NCBI GenBank assembly: GCA_019973155.2
Contig: BPQB01000040.1
Coordinates: forward strand, 62,001 to 126,000
From: Phanerochaete sordida
Lineage: Eukaryota > Basidiomycota > Agaricomycetes > Polyporales > Phanerochaetaceae
Length of the DNA: 64,000 nucleotides
Reading direction: 5' to 3'
Under the pieces are notes generated by a model. The model searched no databases and was not told the DNA's origin. It saw nothing but the letters and a program-made list of their open reading frames with translations. The translations under genes and the position numbers were made by a program. This document shows positions 33,379 to 45,694 of the stretch, piece after piece. The number at the start of each line of letters is the position of its first letter. Within the stretch, counting starts at the first letter, position 1.

Positions 33379-34230
33379 CGCGCGGTCTGGCGGCGGCTGC
33401 TGGCGGTCGGGGCTCGGGACGTCGACCCTCCAGCCGCCCAAACGCGTCCTGCGCCACGACGCCGGCGCCCATCACAACTGCACGTGCTCCCGTGTAAACA
33501 TGCTCGCCCAACACACTCACCTATTCTGCCCTTCGCGCAGAATTCGAGATGTTTGTTGGAATTTTATGAGACAATTATGGCAGCAAAAGCGTCCGGGAGT
33601 CTCAGCTGAGCCGCCTCGATGTCCAAATACAATATGGAGCTCTGAAGGAGGTGCTTTGCGCTGTTGACGTATGTCGAGTCCAACACACTCGGGCCAATTC
33701 AAGGTACATTTCCCTCATTGCTGCTGACAGGACATAGCCCACTCGTGATGTAGTTCTGTATCCTGGGTAGTTGGTTGAAAGTTGAGGTCGACATCCTGTC
33801 CCGTGTACCATCGGCTGGACTGCATGGTCACACATGCGCCCGTCGCTGGACTCGCCGACTCATTCGCCGAGACGGATGGGTTAGCATGTAGAACTGACTG
33901 TCCGGCAAGCACCGAAGTTGGTAGATGCTCGCGACCCCGGGCCACGGAGGACGCAGGAGATTCGTCGCTCCAGCGAGCACACCATACGGAAGGCCTTCGA
34001 GTGTGCTCGAAATTCGGCCTGTACATCTTCCATTGAGCAGACCCTTTCGTTGCGTATGGTAGTCATCTTGCATGGCGTTCACGAATTGTCTGTTGGGCAC
34101 GCAAGAGCACGTGGGCTTGACTGGTATGCGATTATTCAATGAATGGGGGGTGGAAATTATGACGGAACAAGCAGCAGAGCAAACCGAGTCTAGTACATCA
34201 CCAGGTCAACTGACCAAAAATCCCAGGCCA
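33379..34230. other. Intergenic region between the TPP1-like gene and PAM16
   Basis: Promoter side of the TPP1-like gene and 3' side of PAM16. Open frames here are short and mutually overlapping. Nothing else supported. Confidence 0.4.
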
Positions 34231-34887
34231 TCACGGGTTCTGCGACGGCGGTGGGGGCGGTGGGGGCGTGTCCGCGTTCTGCGCCGGCGCGCTCGCCTCG
34301 GCCTCCGCCGCGCTGCTCTCCGCCTCTATCCGCTCGCGCGCACGCACGACCTTCGACTGGAGGTAGTGCGACCAGTACTGCGCCGTCGGCTTCTTGCCCG
34401 GCGTCGGTTTTGGCGGGGCGGCCGGCGGCGAGTTCGCCTTGAAGAGGTACTCGTAGTGCTGCGGGGCGCGCGCGCGGGCTCAGCGCGGGGCGCGGGCAGT
34501 CGGGGTAGGCGGAGCGCACCTGCAGTATCCTCTCCGCGGGCTCGTCCTTCTTCACGTTCAGGATGAGGCGGGCCTCGTCCAGCGTCATCCGGTGTTCCCG
34601 CGTCAGGCGGTCGGTTAATGACCCCGAGGTCGCGTTCTGCATGCCTGCGACGTCGCCGCCGAGGGCTTCTGGCCTGTATTTTGCGTCTGGAGGCGATAGT
34701 GAGTCAAGGTTGGGTCCCAGAGGGGCGCACGCGACACGCACTTGCGACAGCTTGCCGGCCGGCCGCGGCGAACGCTTTGCCCAATATTTGTGCGCCAGCA
34801 ATGGCGATCTGTACAATTACTTTTGGTGAAGACTGCATTTCATTAGCATAACCAGCTGCACAAGTTCAGTGGCAGTATGCGTACCAT
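34231..34887 (-). CDS. PAM16: Mitochondrial import motor subunit Pam16 (Tim16)
   Basis: Minus-strand exons 34887-34885, 34832-34742, 34686-34520 and 34458-34231 give 162 aa. The sequence follows the family throughout: an N-terminal hydrophobic segment (VIVQIAIAGAQILGKAF), then the J-like domain MTLDEARLILNVKK and ILQHYEYLFKANSP, then HYLQSKVVRARERIEAE, and a Pro-rich end. Pam16 lacks the HPD motif, as here; in known fungi it binds Pam18 at TIM23 in the inner membrane and controls stimulation of mtHsp70. The first coding exon consists of the ATG alone, with the second starting SSPKVIVQ. The start is 191 bp from that of divergent RPA43. Confidence 0.92.
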
Positions 34888-35078
34888 AGGTAGGTCGTAA
34901 GGTTGAGGGAGCTGGAGGTTCGGAGAAGGGAGTGCTTGAGAGTCCCCGCGGCGGCCGGCGGGGAGAGGGCGCCTGCACGTGACAGCGCGCGGTCCAAAAT
35001 TTCGGCTCGTGTCCCTCAACCACCACCTCCGTCTCCCTCTACACTCGGCTCCGTCTGCTTTATCTACCCACACTTAAT
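34888..35078. promoter_or_regulatory. Bidirectional promoter of PAM16 and RPA43
   Basis: Only 191 bp separate the two divergent start codons. CT-rich tracts precede the RPA43 start. No TATA box is evident. Shared control of a mitochondrial import gene and a Pol I gene is plausible but inferred. Confidence 0.55.
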
Positions 35079-36331
35079 ATGTCCAACGTCGCAGAGCACA
35101 AAGCAAAAAAGCGCAAGCACGCCGCGCCCGCCGTCGCAGAGGAGCCGTCCTCGAAGCGCTCGAAAACGGAGAAGGCGAAGGACAAGAGCAAGAGCAAGGA
35201 CAAGAGCAGGGACAGAGCGAAGGGCAAGGGCCGCGCCGCGCCCGCCTCGCAGTTCCGCGTCGTCGAGGCGTCGCTCCTGCTCTCGATCGCGCCGGTCTTC
35301 GCGAACAACCTGCGTGCGGGTGCAGAGGAGATGCTGGACTCGATGCTGATGAGGTGCGGGTGCCTGTGCATGTGCTGTGTGTACCCGGGAATAATGGGAC
35401 AGCGTGCTCCGTGTGAAGATACGTCCCGGCGCTGCAGGGTGTCGTGCTTGCGCACCATGACCTCCGCTTCCTCGACTCGAAGGCGACCATCAAGGCCGAC
35501 TGCCCGTTTGCGAACTGCACCGTGAACTTCCAGGCGACTGTGTGGAGCCCATATGTCGGCCAGAAGCTAGGTGCGTCGTGCCGTAGCATGTTCTAGCATT
35601 TAAGATGACGCTAATTGCGTGCTGCAGTGGGTAAGGTCAACCTCTGCTCGCCAGACCACGTATCCCTCCTTGTGCACCGGACATTCAACGTCTCAATACC
35701 ACGGCACCATATACCTACAGACAACTGGGAATTCGAGTACGGGCCCGCGGAGAATGATCCCGAGTTCGGCGCGGAGGATGCTGCAGAGGGCGCAGAAGAT
35801 GCGGAGAAGCCGGAGGAGACGACAGAGAGCAGTGGACGATGGGTGCACAAGCTGACAGGAGATAAGCTTGGCGGGAAGGACGGCCGCCTAGAGTTTACTG
35901 TCATCGGGTACGTCCTGCATACCCGCACATAGGCTGCTTCGCTAAAGGATTCCTGCAGATTGACGATTGCGAACCAAATGCTCTCGCTCATTGGCTCAAT
36001 ACAAGCCGACCCCTTCTCGCCCGAGCACGCACCCGACCACTCCGTGCAGACGACCGCACCGAAGAAGCCCAAGCAGCGCACGGCGCCCGAGCCCAAGCCG
36101 CCGGTGGAGGTGCTCGAGATCCTGGACGAGGACGCGGACAGCGACGAGGACACCTTCCAGGCGCTCGGCCGGCTCGGCGACGAGGCCATCGCGCGCGAGG
36201 CGGCGCGGAAGGCCGAGGAGCAGGCGAAGAGCGAGAAGAAGCGCAAGCGGAAGGAGGCGAAGGAGTCTGTGCAGGACGCGGAGGACGAGGGGCAGACGGA
36301 AAAGAAGAAGAAAAAGAAGAAGACGTCGTAG
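35079..36331 (+). CDS. RPA43: DNA-directed RNA polymerase I subunit RPA43
   Basis: Exons 35079-35353, 35419-35570, 35628-35907 and 35959-36331 give 359 aa. After a Lys/Ser-rich N terminus the A43 core is clear: FRVVEASLLLSIAPVFA, MLDSMLMRYVPALQGVVLAH, ADCPFANCTVNF, VWSPYVGQKLVGKVNL, DHVSLLVHRTFNVSIPRHH. It pairs with A14-type subunits to form the Pol I stalk and contacts the initiation factor Rrn3 in known yeast; it acts in the nucleolus on rDNA. The C-terminal 120 residues are acidic and end in a Lys run, a typical nucleolar tail. The tip of the OB fold carries an acidic insert (about 190-215). Divergent from PAM16. Confidence 0.88.
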
Positions 36332-36917
36332 GGCGTGCAGCGCGGATGGCAGTGATTCTTGGGTCTTCTTGGGTATCTTCAAAATAATATTCCTCGCTCT
36401 CGAGCACTTCACGTTCTGTCTTGCAGGAGTGTCCGTCGCGCTGCGGCAGTGCGACTAGTCGTCGGTAGGTGCGCCAGTCGCGGTCACGCGGGCACGGTCA
36501 GCGGTGGGACAGGCGCTATGCTGTGAAACGCGCGCGCGTGGCGTACACCCTTCGCGAACGTCAGTGGCACCGTGACTGGCGCGTCTGGCCGCTAATTGTG
36601 TCGTGAGTGCAGCCACCTCGCGGTGATTGCGTTCGTCCTCATCAGGCTTAGGGCTGCCTCCTGGGCGCGCACACGAGCGCATGCCCCTCGCAGTGCACTC
36701 CACCGCCTGCGGTCGGCGGTGAATATAGCCCGTCGTCCACCTTCATCTATCACCTCGTCGCGGGGTGGTGTCTCTCCCTGCGCCTGTCCGCGGACGTACT
36801 TACATGCGCACCGGAATGCGGCGCCCACCGGGTATGGGTTTGATGACGGGACCGTATATATGGGCGCAAGAAGTCAATGTTCCCAGGTCATCTGCCTTCC
36901 CGTGGTCTTAGACTGCG
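36332..36917. other. Promoter region of P450 A
   Basis: RPA43 3' flank followed by the P450 A promoter with its TATA box. No gene seen. Confidence 0.45.
36855..36861 (+). promoter_or_regulatory. TATA box of P450 A
   Basis: TATATAT lies 63 bp upstream of the ATG at 36918, nearly the same distance as the TATATA of the related P450 C (43182-43187, ATG 43240). Confidence 0.65.
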
Positions 36918-39126
36918 ATGTCCTACACCCTCCTCGCTTTTGCCGTCTGTGTCCTGATTCCCGTGGTGGGAATCCTGCTGAAGCGGAGCAGCAGGCCTGC
37001 TCCCTTCCCGCCGGGCCCCCCTCCTGACCCTATCATCGGCCATGTCCGCTCTTTCCCTCGCGACGACCCACACCTGGGTCTCATGCAGCTGGCAAAGCAG
37101 TACGGTGCGCCGTCTCCTCTCACTCGCGTCTTCCCGGAGCTGACTGGCCTCGCGCCTGCCAGGCGACGTGATGTACTTCAACCTCCTGGGTAAACAGTTC
37201 GTGGTCCTCAGCAGCCACGCCGCCGCGACGGACCTGCTCGAGAAGCGGAGCGCGATCTACAGCAGCCGCCCGTACCTGCCGCTGCACAACCTGTACGTCC
37301 GCCCGGCCCCGCAGGCCCCACCCGCCGCTGACTGTGGCGCAGGGTCGGCTGGGACGACATGCTCGCGTTCCTGCCGTACGAGCGCTTCCAGGCGCAGCGC
37401 AAGGTCTTCCACCAGGCGTTCACGCGCCCGGGCTGCGTGCCCTTCCGCGCGATCCAGCTGCAGCAGGCGCAGGTGCTCCTCAAGAACCTCCTGCGCGACC
37501 CGGCGCGCCACGTGGACCACACCGGGCGGTGCGCGCGCTCGCCGAGAAGTTTTCAGGGCGTGGGCCTCATGTGTCATGCAGGTTCGCGACCGCGGTGGTG
37601 ATGGAGATCGCGTACGGTCACAAGATCGTGTCGGACGACGACCCGTACATTGCCATCGCAGGCGAGATTAACGATATCCTCGGTGCGATTGGCGATGTCT
37701 CCATCGTCGATTTCTTCCCGGCGCGTAAGTGCAGCCTGCTCTTAGCCCGAGTGAGCCGCTGACCCACGCCTCACAGTGCAACACATTCCCGCCTGGTTCC
37801 CTGGTGCAGGGTTCAAGCGCACTGCGCTACGTACGTGCCGTCAGATCCTGCCAATCGCGCTCGCCTTATTAGAGTTCGTCTTTCAGACTTCAACGAAACT
37901 GTGAAAAAGACACGGACCAAGCCGCTTAATATGGTCCGGCGTGAGATGGTAAATACATTTACAGGCTGCCACACCTATCGCCTGACAGCTTGGCAGGAAG
38001 CAGGGACCGCGCAGCCGAGTTTCTTGTCCATGCAGCTCGAAGAACTAGAGCGCAACGGCGAGACAAGCGAGGAAGAGATTAACCTGCGAAATGTTTCTGC
38101 CGCTCATCTATACGGAGGTGAGCGATCTTGGCATCTGGAGTGTACCCCACGGCTAATTTTCCTGGAGCCGGTGCGGAGACGGTGTGTAGATCCCAGGTCG
38201 GCTTCCTCGCCGTGATCTGACCCGTGATTTGTCTGCTGTGATTAGACGTGGTCGTCGATTCGCAACTTCATTGCGGTGATGCTACTACACCCTGAGGTCC
38301 AGCGCAAGGCGCAGGAAGAAATCGATCGCGTGGTCGGACCGGGACGCTTACCAGACTTCTCTGACCGCGACTCGCTTCCATACCTCGACTGCGTCTTGTA
38401 CGAAACAATCAGGTGTGTCACCTACGGTAGTTCAGGCTATTTGATACTCACCTATGTTTGTAGATGGTGCCCTACGACACCACTTGGTTCGTGGCTCTGA
38501 TTGTCCGCCTGTAACTCGCGCTCATCTAGCTCTGACATGCAGGAATACCTCATGCTACAGTCGCTGACGATGTCTACAAAGGGATGTTTATCCCCAAGGG
38601 CTCCACGGTGATCTTCAACGCTAAGTTCGTCCATTCGCCGTTATCATTATGTTCGACCGTTGATTCGTGTAACAATTCACAGAGCCATTGCCATGGATGA
38701 AACGGTCTACAAGAACCCAACGAAGTTCTACCCGGAGCGTTTCCTTCCCGAGAACGGCGAGCCCCTCCCTACACACATCACCTTCGGCTTCGGGCGCAGG
38801 TTCGTCCGGACATGACATCCTCCCCCCCTTCGCTCACAGACGGTTCCTCGCAGGATCTGCCCCGGGCGCTACCTCGCCGACGCGAGCCTCTGGATCGTCA
38901 TGGCCTCCGTCCTCGCCGCCTTCCGCATCGCGCCCGCGCTCGACGCGTCCGGCCGCGAAATCCCGCCCGACGTCAAGTTCACGGCGCGTCTGACCTGGTG
39001 AGTGCCGCCGTTGCACGCCCTGCGCCGTCGCTGAGCACCCGCTGCAGCCACCCCGAGCCGTTCCGCTGCGACATCCGCCCTCGCTCCGACAGCGCCGCGC
39101 GGCTTATTCAGGACCTGCAGGTCTGA
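36918..39126 (+). CDS. Cytochrome P450 A (microsomal, basidiomycete type)
   Basis: At least ten exons join in frame to a full P450 of about 500 aa. One N-terminal membrane anchor ([17 protein letters not shown]) and a Pro hinge ([14 protein letters not shown]) are followed by all core motifs: oxygen-binding AGAETT in helix I, ETIR (ExxR), FYPERF, and the heme loop FGFGRRICPG with its Cys ligand. It ends with HPEPF and LIQDLQV. In such enzymes an ER-bound heme with P450 reductase oxidises a small hydrophobic substrate. The substrate is unknown. Helix I is cut by an extra intron that leaves a 14-nt exon (38168-38181), and an intron follows ExxR; neither is present in the related P450 C. Every exon joins without a stop, so the gene appears intact. 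Confidence 0.93.
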
Positions 39127-40410
39127 CCTGCGCCCGCGCCTGGCCATTCATTCTACGTTGCCCAAGGCTATGCCTCCGGCGCTGCCACGGAGATCCTCTG
39201 TGTATTTATGTTCGCGGCCCGAGTGCCGATAATCAAACACCACTCACCAGAAGTCACGGCCCAGCGCGCTTGTTACCGCGGATATAGCCGACGCCGCAAA
39301 AGGAATTGCTCTGGATTCCATGGCACAAATTTATAGCTAAGTACGAGTCGCATATTCAGCGTCGTTGTCTTTTGAGGCGTCAACGGCCAGCACGTATCAG
39401 TTCCCGCTGGAACGTTCCGCCACGGGGGGCGTCCTGTTGCCTCAGCAGCGCCGGAGAAGATTTGCTCTCTTTCTTCGAGCGCAAGGACGTTTCGAAGATC
39501 GACCTCGGATCATTGTAAAGTGCTGACACATTTCATCTACCACCGCCCATGTGCATGCTCTCATATTTTTCGCGGCATTTTACCACTTGACGAACGTGAC
39601 ATCTCAAGGCGATTTGCGCTGATCACAATTGCGATATGCATACTGACATCATACAGATGATACTTTGAGCCACGATACAACGTGGCGCGCTGGGAAGTCG
39701 GTCGGCCGCTCCTCGCTCATGATGCGCTGCGCGCGAGATTCGCTTCGACGATGGTGAGCGCATGTGTCATCGGTGTCCTCAGGCACACTTTTACCTGCAT
39801 TTTTAGGGGAAGTTGTGACGGAAGTCCCAGCATTTTGAATCGATAGGTGGCCATAACGACCTCACGTAACGCTCTCCGCGGACCATCCTTTGCCACAACG
39901 CCGGCGGTGAGACATTATCCGGCTGCGCTCACGGCGTATCGAACGCAAGTCTGGCGCGTCTCCGAGGCTCCGTTCGGATGCACCGTCTATTTACAAGCGA
40001 GCGCATCCGAAGCTGGGTCGACCACAGCACCGAACGGATCACGTCAAAGCCAAGCCATAATCTGCGCGCAGCGGGCGGGGCAGCGTGACACAGCGTGACG
40101 CCACTTCGCGCTGGACGCTGCCGGGCGGCATGTGACGGTCACGGCGGGACCACAAGCGCCGTGCGGCGGGCGAGCGGATTTGGAGGTTGAAACAGCAGCT
40201 GAAGGTGGGCCGGATAATCCTCAGACACTGCGACGCGCTGTGCATACGTTTCATAGCACACCCACCCCACGCAGCCGTCTCAGATGTGTACGCATTTGGC
40301 GTACGCTCCTTCGCCGAGCCCGAGTGTGCCGCCGCCATAAAACCATGGGCCGACGTGCGGAAGGGCTGACTAGGGACTGACCCGCCTGTTTTCGAATACT
40401 GCACTACAGC
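39127..40410. other. Intergenic region between P450 A and P450 B
   Basis: P450 A 3' flank, short broken frames, and the P450 B promoter, with a weak TATA-like CATAAAA near 40336. No gene or mobile element recognised. Confidence 0.4.
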
Positions 40411-42480
40411 ATGGGTGTAGAGAATTTCTCGCCACTTCTGCCTCCTGGCGTTCTACGCATCAATCCCGCTATGAGCAAGAACGACGCACTCTTGGCTATC
40501 GGCGGGGCCGCACTCGTATGTCGGTTTGCTAAGTCTCATACTCTCGCAGCACTGACGTAGCCATTTTAAGGCCTGCCACCTGATCTTCAAGAAATGGGAG
40601 TTCACATACATCCCCGCGGTGACGACTTTGCTCCTGCTGGTCCCCCTGGCGCTCTCGGGCCTCCTCGTCCCGCACTATGGCGTACTGCTCGCGGCGCCCG
40701 TCGCCTTTGCCATCTACTACGGCGTCATGCTGACGTCCATCGCGCTCTACCGCCTTTCGCCGTGGCACCCGCTCGCGAACTACCCGGGCCCGCTGCCCGC
40801 GCGGCTGTCGAAGTGGTGGATGGTATGGCAGGAGCGCGATGGCCAGCAGCACAAGTACATCCAAGCGCTGCATGACCGCTACGGCGACATCGTGCGCATC
40901 GGGCCGAATGAAGTCTCGCTCCGCAATGTCGACGCTGTGGCGCCCCTGATGGGCACCAACGGCCTGCCAAAGGGTCCCGGTAAGTTTTTTCCCGGTCGGT
41001 GCAATTATATGCTCCCTTACTGATGTATCTTCAGCTATCCGTGGGCAAGGCTTGGAGCCGCCCGTCACAGGTCTTATTGGCATCAGAGATCCAGCTGAGC
41101 ACGCCCGTCGCCGTCGTCCTTGGACCAGGGCTTTCAGCACAGCGGCTCTGAAAGAATACGAGCCGATCATTATCAAGCGCATCACACAGCTCTCCGACCA
41201 GCTGCTGAGTCAGAAGGGCACACTCAATCTCGCGACGTGGTTCAGCTGGTTCACGTACGACATTATGGGAGACATGGTGTCAGTATTTCCAGTGTCTCTG
41301 AATCTCCTCGTACCTTCGGCTAATCCATGTCCAGGTTCGGCGGAGGAAGCGAAATGCTCGCCAACGGCGACCAGGATGGCGTCTGGACCATGTTTAAGGA
41401 GGGCGGGGAGTACGTACAGTCTGCCAATCTGATGCGTTTTCTTCTGACAGCTGTGTATAGGGGCCAGATGATGTACCACCATATCCCCTGGCTGGCCCAC
41501 TACGCCAAACGCCTCCCCATGTCGCCCGCGCTGAAGAAGATGCGCGCCTTCGCACTCGGCCGCACTGCAGATCGCTACAAGAAGGGCGCTACCACGAAAG
41601 ACCTGTTCTACTACCTGGTAAGCGAATATCATCACATGCGGAGCACGCTCTCATTCCGCATGACCAGAGCAACGAGGACGGTGCAGAGAAGGTCAACCCG
41701 CCCGCCCGACAGGTCATCTCGGACGGCGTTCTGGCGACTATCGCAGCGTCTGACACCACTTCGACAACCATATCGAACGCATTCTGGAACATCCTGCGCT
41801 ACCCGCACTACTACAAACGGCTCCAGGCGGAGGTCGACAAGTATTACCCTCAAGGCGAGAACGCTTTCGACACGACGCATCATCCTAAGATGACCTTCTT
41901 GGAAGCCGTCCTGTACGAAGCTTTCTATTGTAACCTGGACTGCTTCGCTGATCCATGTTCAGAAACGAGACTCTCCGCCTGTACCCCGTTCTGCCCAGCG
42001 GTAGCCAGCGTGCCCCTATTCCCAGCAAGGGCGACAGGGTCGTCGGACCTTAGTATGTATTCCTTTATCTTCGAGACGTAATATCGAGCCGACGTCCGTT
42101 CACCTAGCTTCATCCCGGACGGCACACAGGCACGCGTGCACTTCTGGTCGCTGCACCGCGACCCGCGGTACTTCTCGCACCCGGACACGTTCTGGCCGGA
42201 GCGGTGGCTGATCGCGGAGGGGCTCGAGGCGGCGCCGGCGGGCGAGGCGTTCGTGCACAACGCGAACGCGTACATCCCGTTCTCGTTCGGGCCCTCGAAC
42301 TGCGTCGGCAAGAACCTCGCGCAGATGGAGATGCGCATGGCCGCGTGTTACCTGCTGCAGAACCTCGAGTTCGCGCTCGACCCGCGCTGGGACCCCGCCG
42401 CGCGGGAGCGCTCGACCGTCGACCAGTTCGTGCTCGTCATGCGCGAGGGCGTGCCCGTGACTGTGCAGCGCAGGAACTAA
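40411..42480 (+). CDS. Cytochrome P450 B with three N-terminal membrane helices
   Basis: Exons joined in frame give a complete P450 unrelated at subfamily level to its neighbours. The N terminus has about three hydrophobic segments (ALLAIGGAAL, then YIPAVTTLLLLVPLALSGLL, then VLLAAPVAFAIYYGVML), a topology seen in basidiomycete P450s annotated as benzoate-hydroxylase or tryprostatin-hydroxylase like. Core motifs: NYPGPLPARLSKWW, helix I ASDTTSTT, NETLRLYP (ExxR), FWPERWL, and heme loop FSFGPSNCVGKN. The donor at 41913 splits the codon before NETLR. The AxDTT form is the usual oxygen-activating one, so catalysis is expected; substrate unknown. It sits between two related P450s and may act in the same pathway. 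Confidence 0.94.
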
Positions 42481-43239
42481 TGGGCGGACCCTGAGGTTGT
42501 ACTTGTAGCATTACGCGGAGGGACGATGTTCAAGTTCTTATTATATCGAGAATTGTTGTTATCTCAGCGCCACCCCTGTGAGAGATATCAGTGATTGCCA
42601 GCCGATGTACAGCGATAGTGCATGCGGCTGTCGAGCTTACTAACTGGTGGTTCAATTTCCAGTGAGGGTTTGGCAGGACGTCTGCGTCGTCTGGCAGGCA
42701 TCGGTCACGTGGTGCCAGCTGTACGAGCCGCCACGTCGCTTGCTAAAGCATCTCTTGACAACGACTTCACCTCAGCGTTAGTTGCCAACGATAGCGAGCA
42801 GCTTTACGCCTTTTTCTTCTCGAGCGCAAGTCTATTAACGTGTCTCTAGACCTTGCGGACTGTTCTCGGCGTGGCCCTGCCAGAGCTTATGAACACATCT
42901 GTCCGTTGCCGTACGCTTCCGTCAAGGGTGCCTAGCAACTCGCCGCCTCGCCTCTTCGACACGGCATGGATCAGGCCAGCGATATGAGCATGGGAAGCAG
43001 CGCGCTGCGCCGTGCACGGTGCGGCGCCGGGCCTTTGTCGTGCGCAACGCGGCGACCAGACTGTCGCCGTACTGCATACGAGCCTGGGCACGTATCGCTG
43101 CTGCAGAAGCCTGGGAAGAGGCCCAAGTTGCCGTGCCGCCCCTTCCCTGCAGAGGCACGCCGGCGATTCCTGTGGCGCCATTATATACGCAACCTCCGGT
43201 CGGACGTAGGGACGCTGCGCCCGCTTGAAGTGCCCCAGG
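42481..43239. other. Intergenic region between P450 B and P450 C
   Basis: P450 B 3' flank and the P450 C promoter with TATATA at 43182-43187. Short frames only. Confidence 0.45.
43182..43187 (+). promoter_or_regulatory. TATA box of P450 C
   Basis: TATATA lies 58 bp upstream of the ATG at 43240, matching the layout of P450 A. Confidence 0.6.
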
Positions 43240-45354
43240 ATGTCGTGCACTCTGGCTTTAGCGTCACTCCTCCTGTCGATCTTCGCTGGCAGAGCACTGT
43301 GGGCTAGGTTCCGTCAGCCTGCGCCCTTCCCCCCAGGCCCACCGGCCGATCCGCTCATTGGCAATGTGCGCGCTTTTCCTACCCGCGATCCTCACCTAGG
43401 CCTTGCCAAATTGGCCCAGCAGTACGGTACGCAAAGCCGCATGCAGAGTTTAAACCGTCGAGGAGCTGATATGGCCCCCCGCAGGCGATGTGATATACTT
43501 CAACATCTTCGGGAAACACGTCGTAGTCCTCAGTAGCCAGGCGGCAGCCTCTGACCTGCTAGAGAAGCGCAGCGCCATCTACAGCAGCCGCCCACGGTTC
43601 ACGATACATGAGATGTACGCAGGCGCGTCGCCCAGAGGATCACGCTGACAGGAGCTGTGCCAGGATTGGATGGACAGACCAGCTGTCGTTTCTGCCTTAC
43701 GGCAGCCAGTTCCACAAGCAGCGAAAGCTCTTCCAGCAGACATTCTCGCGGCAAGGGTGTCTCGCCTTTCAGCCCAGTCAGCTGTCACAAACACACGCGC
43801 TTCTGAAGAAGATCCTGCAGGACTCGGCGCGATACCAAGACCACGTCCGAGAGTACGTTCTGCATGAGTCCTGGGCCAAAGCTAAGAGACTCACTGGCTT
43901 CACGAGGTTTTCTACGGCAGTTATCATGGAGATAACATATGGTCATAAGATCAAGTCAGATAACGACCCATATGTCAAGTGCGCAGAGGACACGAACAAA
44001 GTCCTCATGGGAGTCGGCCATAGCGCGTCCATTCTCGACTTACTTCCCGCGCGTAGGAGTACTTCATGCTTCCCTTAGCTTGAATCTGACAAGCTGTAGT
44101 CAGATACACTCCCAGCTGGTTCCCGGGAAACTGGTTTACCAAATTTGCGAGAGGTGCGCCATCCCGCACTCGATACGCTAGCCGGTTTTTACGAGGACGC
44201 CGCTAGAATCGGCGCCGGTAATCCAGCACTTGCGTGATTTTCCATTCAAGCAGGTCCGCCAGCAGATGGCACGTAGTTCTGTTGTGTACCCTGCTTGTCG
44301 CGGCCCTATTGGTGCTGACCTCGCGACAGGCATCCGGGACGGCCGCACCCTGCTTCACCACCATGCACATTGAAGAGCTCGACAGAAATGGCGGTGCGAG
44401 CCCCGAGGATCTCCACGCCGTCAAGATTGCTGCGGCGCAAATGTGGGCGGCAGGCGCTGAGACGGTGGGCGACTCGCGCCGCTCACATCCTATCGCGCCC
44501 CTTACCTCGGTTGCAGACATGGTCGACCATCCTCAATCTTGTCGCGATCATGCTGCTGCACCCGGACGCCCAGCGCAAGGCACAGGCAGAGCTCGACGTC
44601 GTCCTCGGTGGCAGGAGGCTACCTGATTTTGCGGACCGCGACTCGCTCCCGTACCTCGAAGCAGTCCTCCTGGAGGCGATGCGGCTGCATCCGACGGCTC
44701 CCATGGGTTGGTTCTGATCGTCGAGATGACCTACCGCGCCAAAGCTGACACAACATATATGTCAGGTGTGCCGCACAGTACCACGGCCGACGACATCTAC
44801 CGCGGCATGTTCATCCCCAAAGGCACCACCATCCTTGCCAATAGCACGTGCGTGGCGCAGCATCTTTACGCGTGGCCAGGCCTTCTCATAATTCCTGTCA
44901 CCGCACAGCGCCCTCGGCATGGACGCCGGTGTCTACCGCGACCCTGCGGAATTCCGGCCGGAACGCTTTCTGCCACCACAGTCGGAGCCACTGCCTACAG
45001 GGATCGCCTTTGGATGGGGCCGGAGGTGCGTGCTGCTGTGCGCCGTTCAGAGAGATATTCCCTCAGCTGAGCGTGCGTAGAATGTGCCCCGGGCGGCACC
45101 TCGCCGACGCGAGCGTCTGGATCGTGGTTGCATCGCTCCTCGCTGCGTTCGAGATCGTCCCTGCAAAGGATGAGGATGGTCAAAATATCATTCCCGAAAT
45201 TCAGTGGGTCAACGCGATTACCAGGTGAGGGGAATTCGGCTCGCACGTCTGAGCATTAGTTAACAGGCTCACGACCCGCAGTCATCCGGCGCCGTTCCCA
45301 TGCGTGATACGCCCGCGCTCAGACGCCGCAGCCCAGCTCGTCGCCCAACTTTGA
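43240..45354 (+). CDS. Cytochrome P450 C, paralog of P450 A
   Basis: Joined exons give a full P450 closely related to P450 A: membrane anchor (TLALASLLLSIFAG), [41 protein letters not shown]-like TYGHKIKS, helix I AGAETT, EAMR (ExxR), FRPERF and heme loop FGWGRRMCPG, ending HPAPF. Most introns coincide with those of A, but C lacks the intron within helix I and the one after ExxR. One intron (after codon ATG near 44273) seems to start with GC (GCACGT) and end CAG; with a strict GT rule the frame breaks there. A later branch choice near 44210 also has to use the acceptor GCTAG to avoid a stop. With these, the enzyme is intact. Substrate unknown. Confidence 0.9.
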
Positions 45355-45694
45355 CTCGCGGTGCAGACGTTGTCGAATGTCCGTGCGTGCGTGCTATCGT
45401 TGGCCCGACTCTGGCCGAACTCCCGAAGCCCCTGGTACTGTCCCACGCCACAAAGCCTCTGCTAGGCGCCCGGGCTGAAGCATGCGCTGCTGGGCCTCGC
45501 AGCCGATATAGAATATAACACAATATTCCGGCACGCAGCATCAGACGCAGAAGCGTATAACTAGGCTATCCTTATTTTTTTTTCCAAGCTCTATCGTAGT
45601 GAATAGTACACACAAACATCCCAAGAGTGAGAAAGAAGACCGTGACAATCGTGTCAGATCGTAAGAGGTAAGGGGTAAGAAGTCGCTGAAGGGA
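45355..45694. other. Short convergent intergenic region
   Basis: 3' ends of P450 C and the transporter meet here. It contains a T run near 45570. No gene. Confidence 0.5.

Noticed and set aside
32815..33609. 264-codon + strand frame over the N-terminal exons of the TPP1-like gene
   Set aside because: The minus strand gives a phase-consistent OB-fold-like protein with four introns here, so this frame is its complement.
35988..36412. Minus-strand Leu/Arg-rich frames opposite the RPA43 tail
   Set aside because: Complement of the Lys/Glu-rich tail codons; no independent support.
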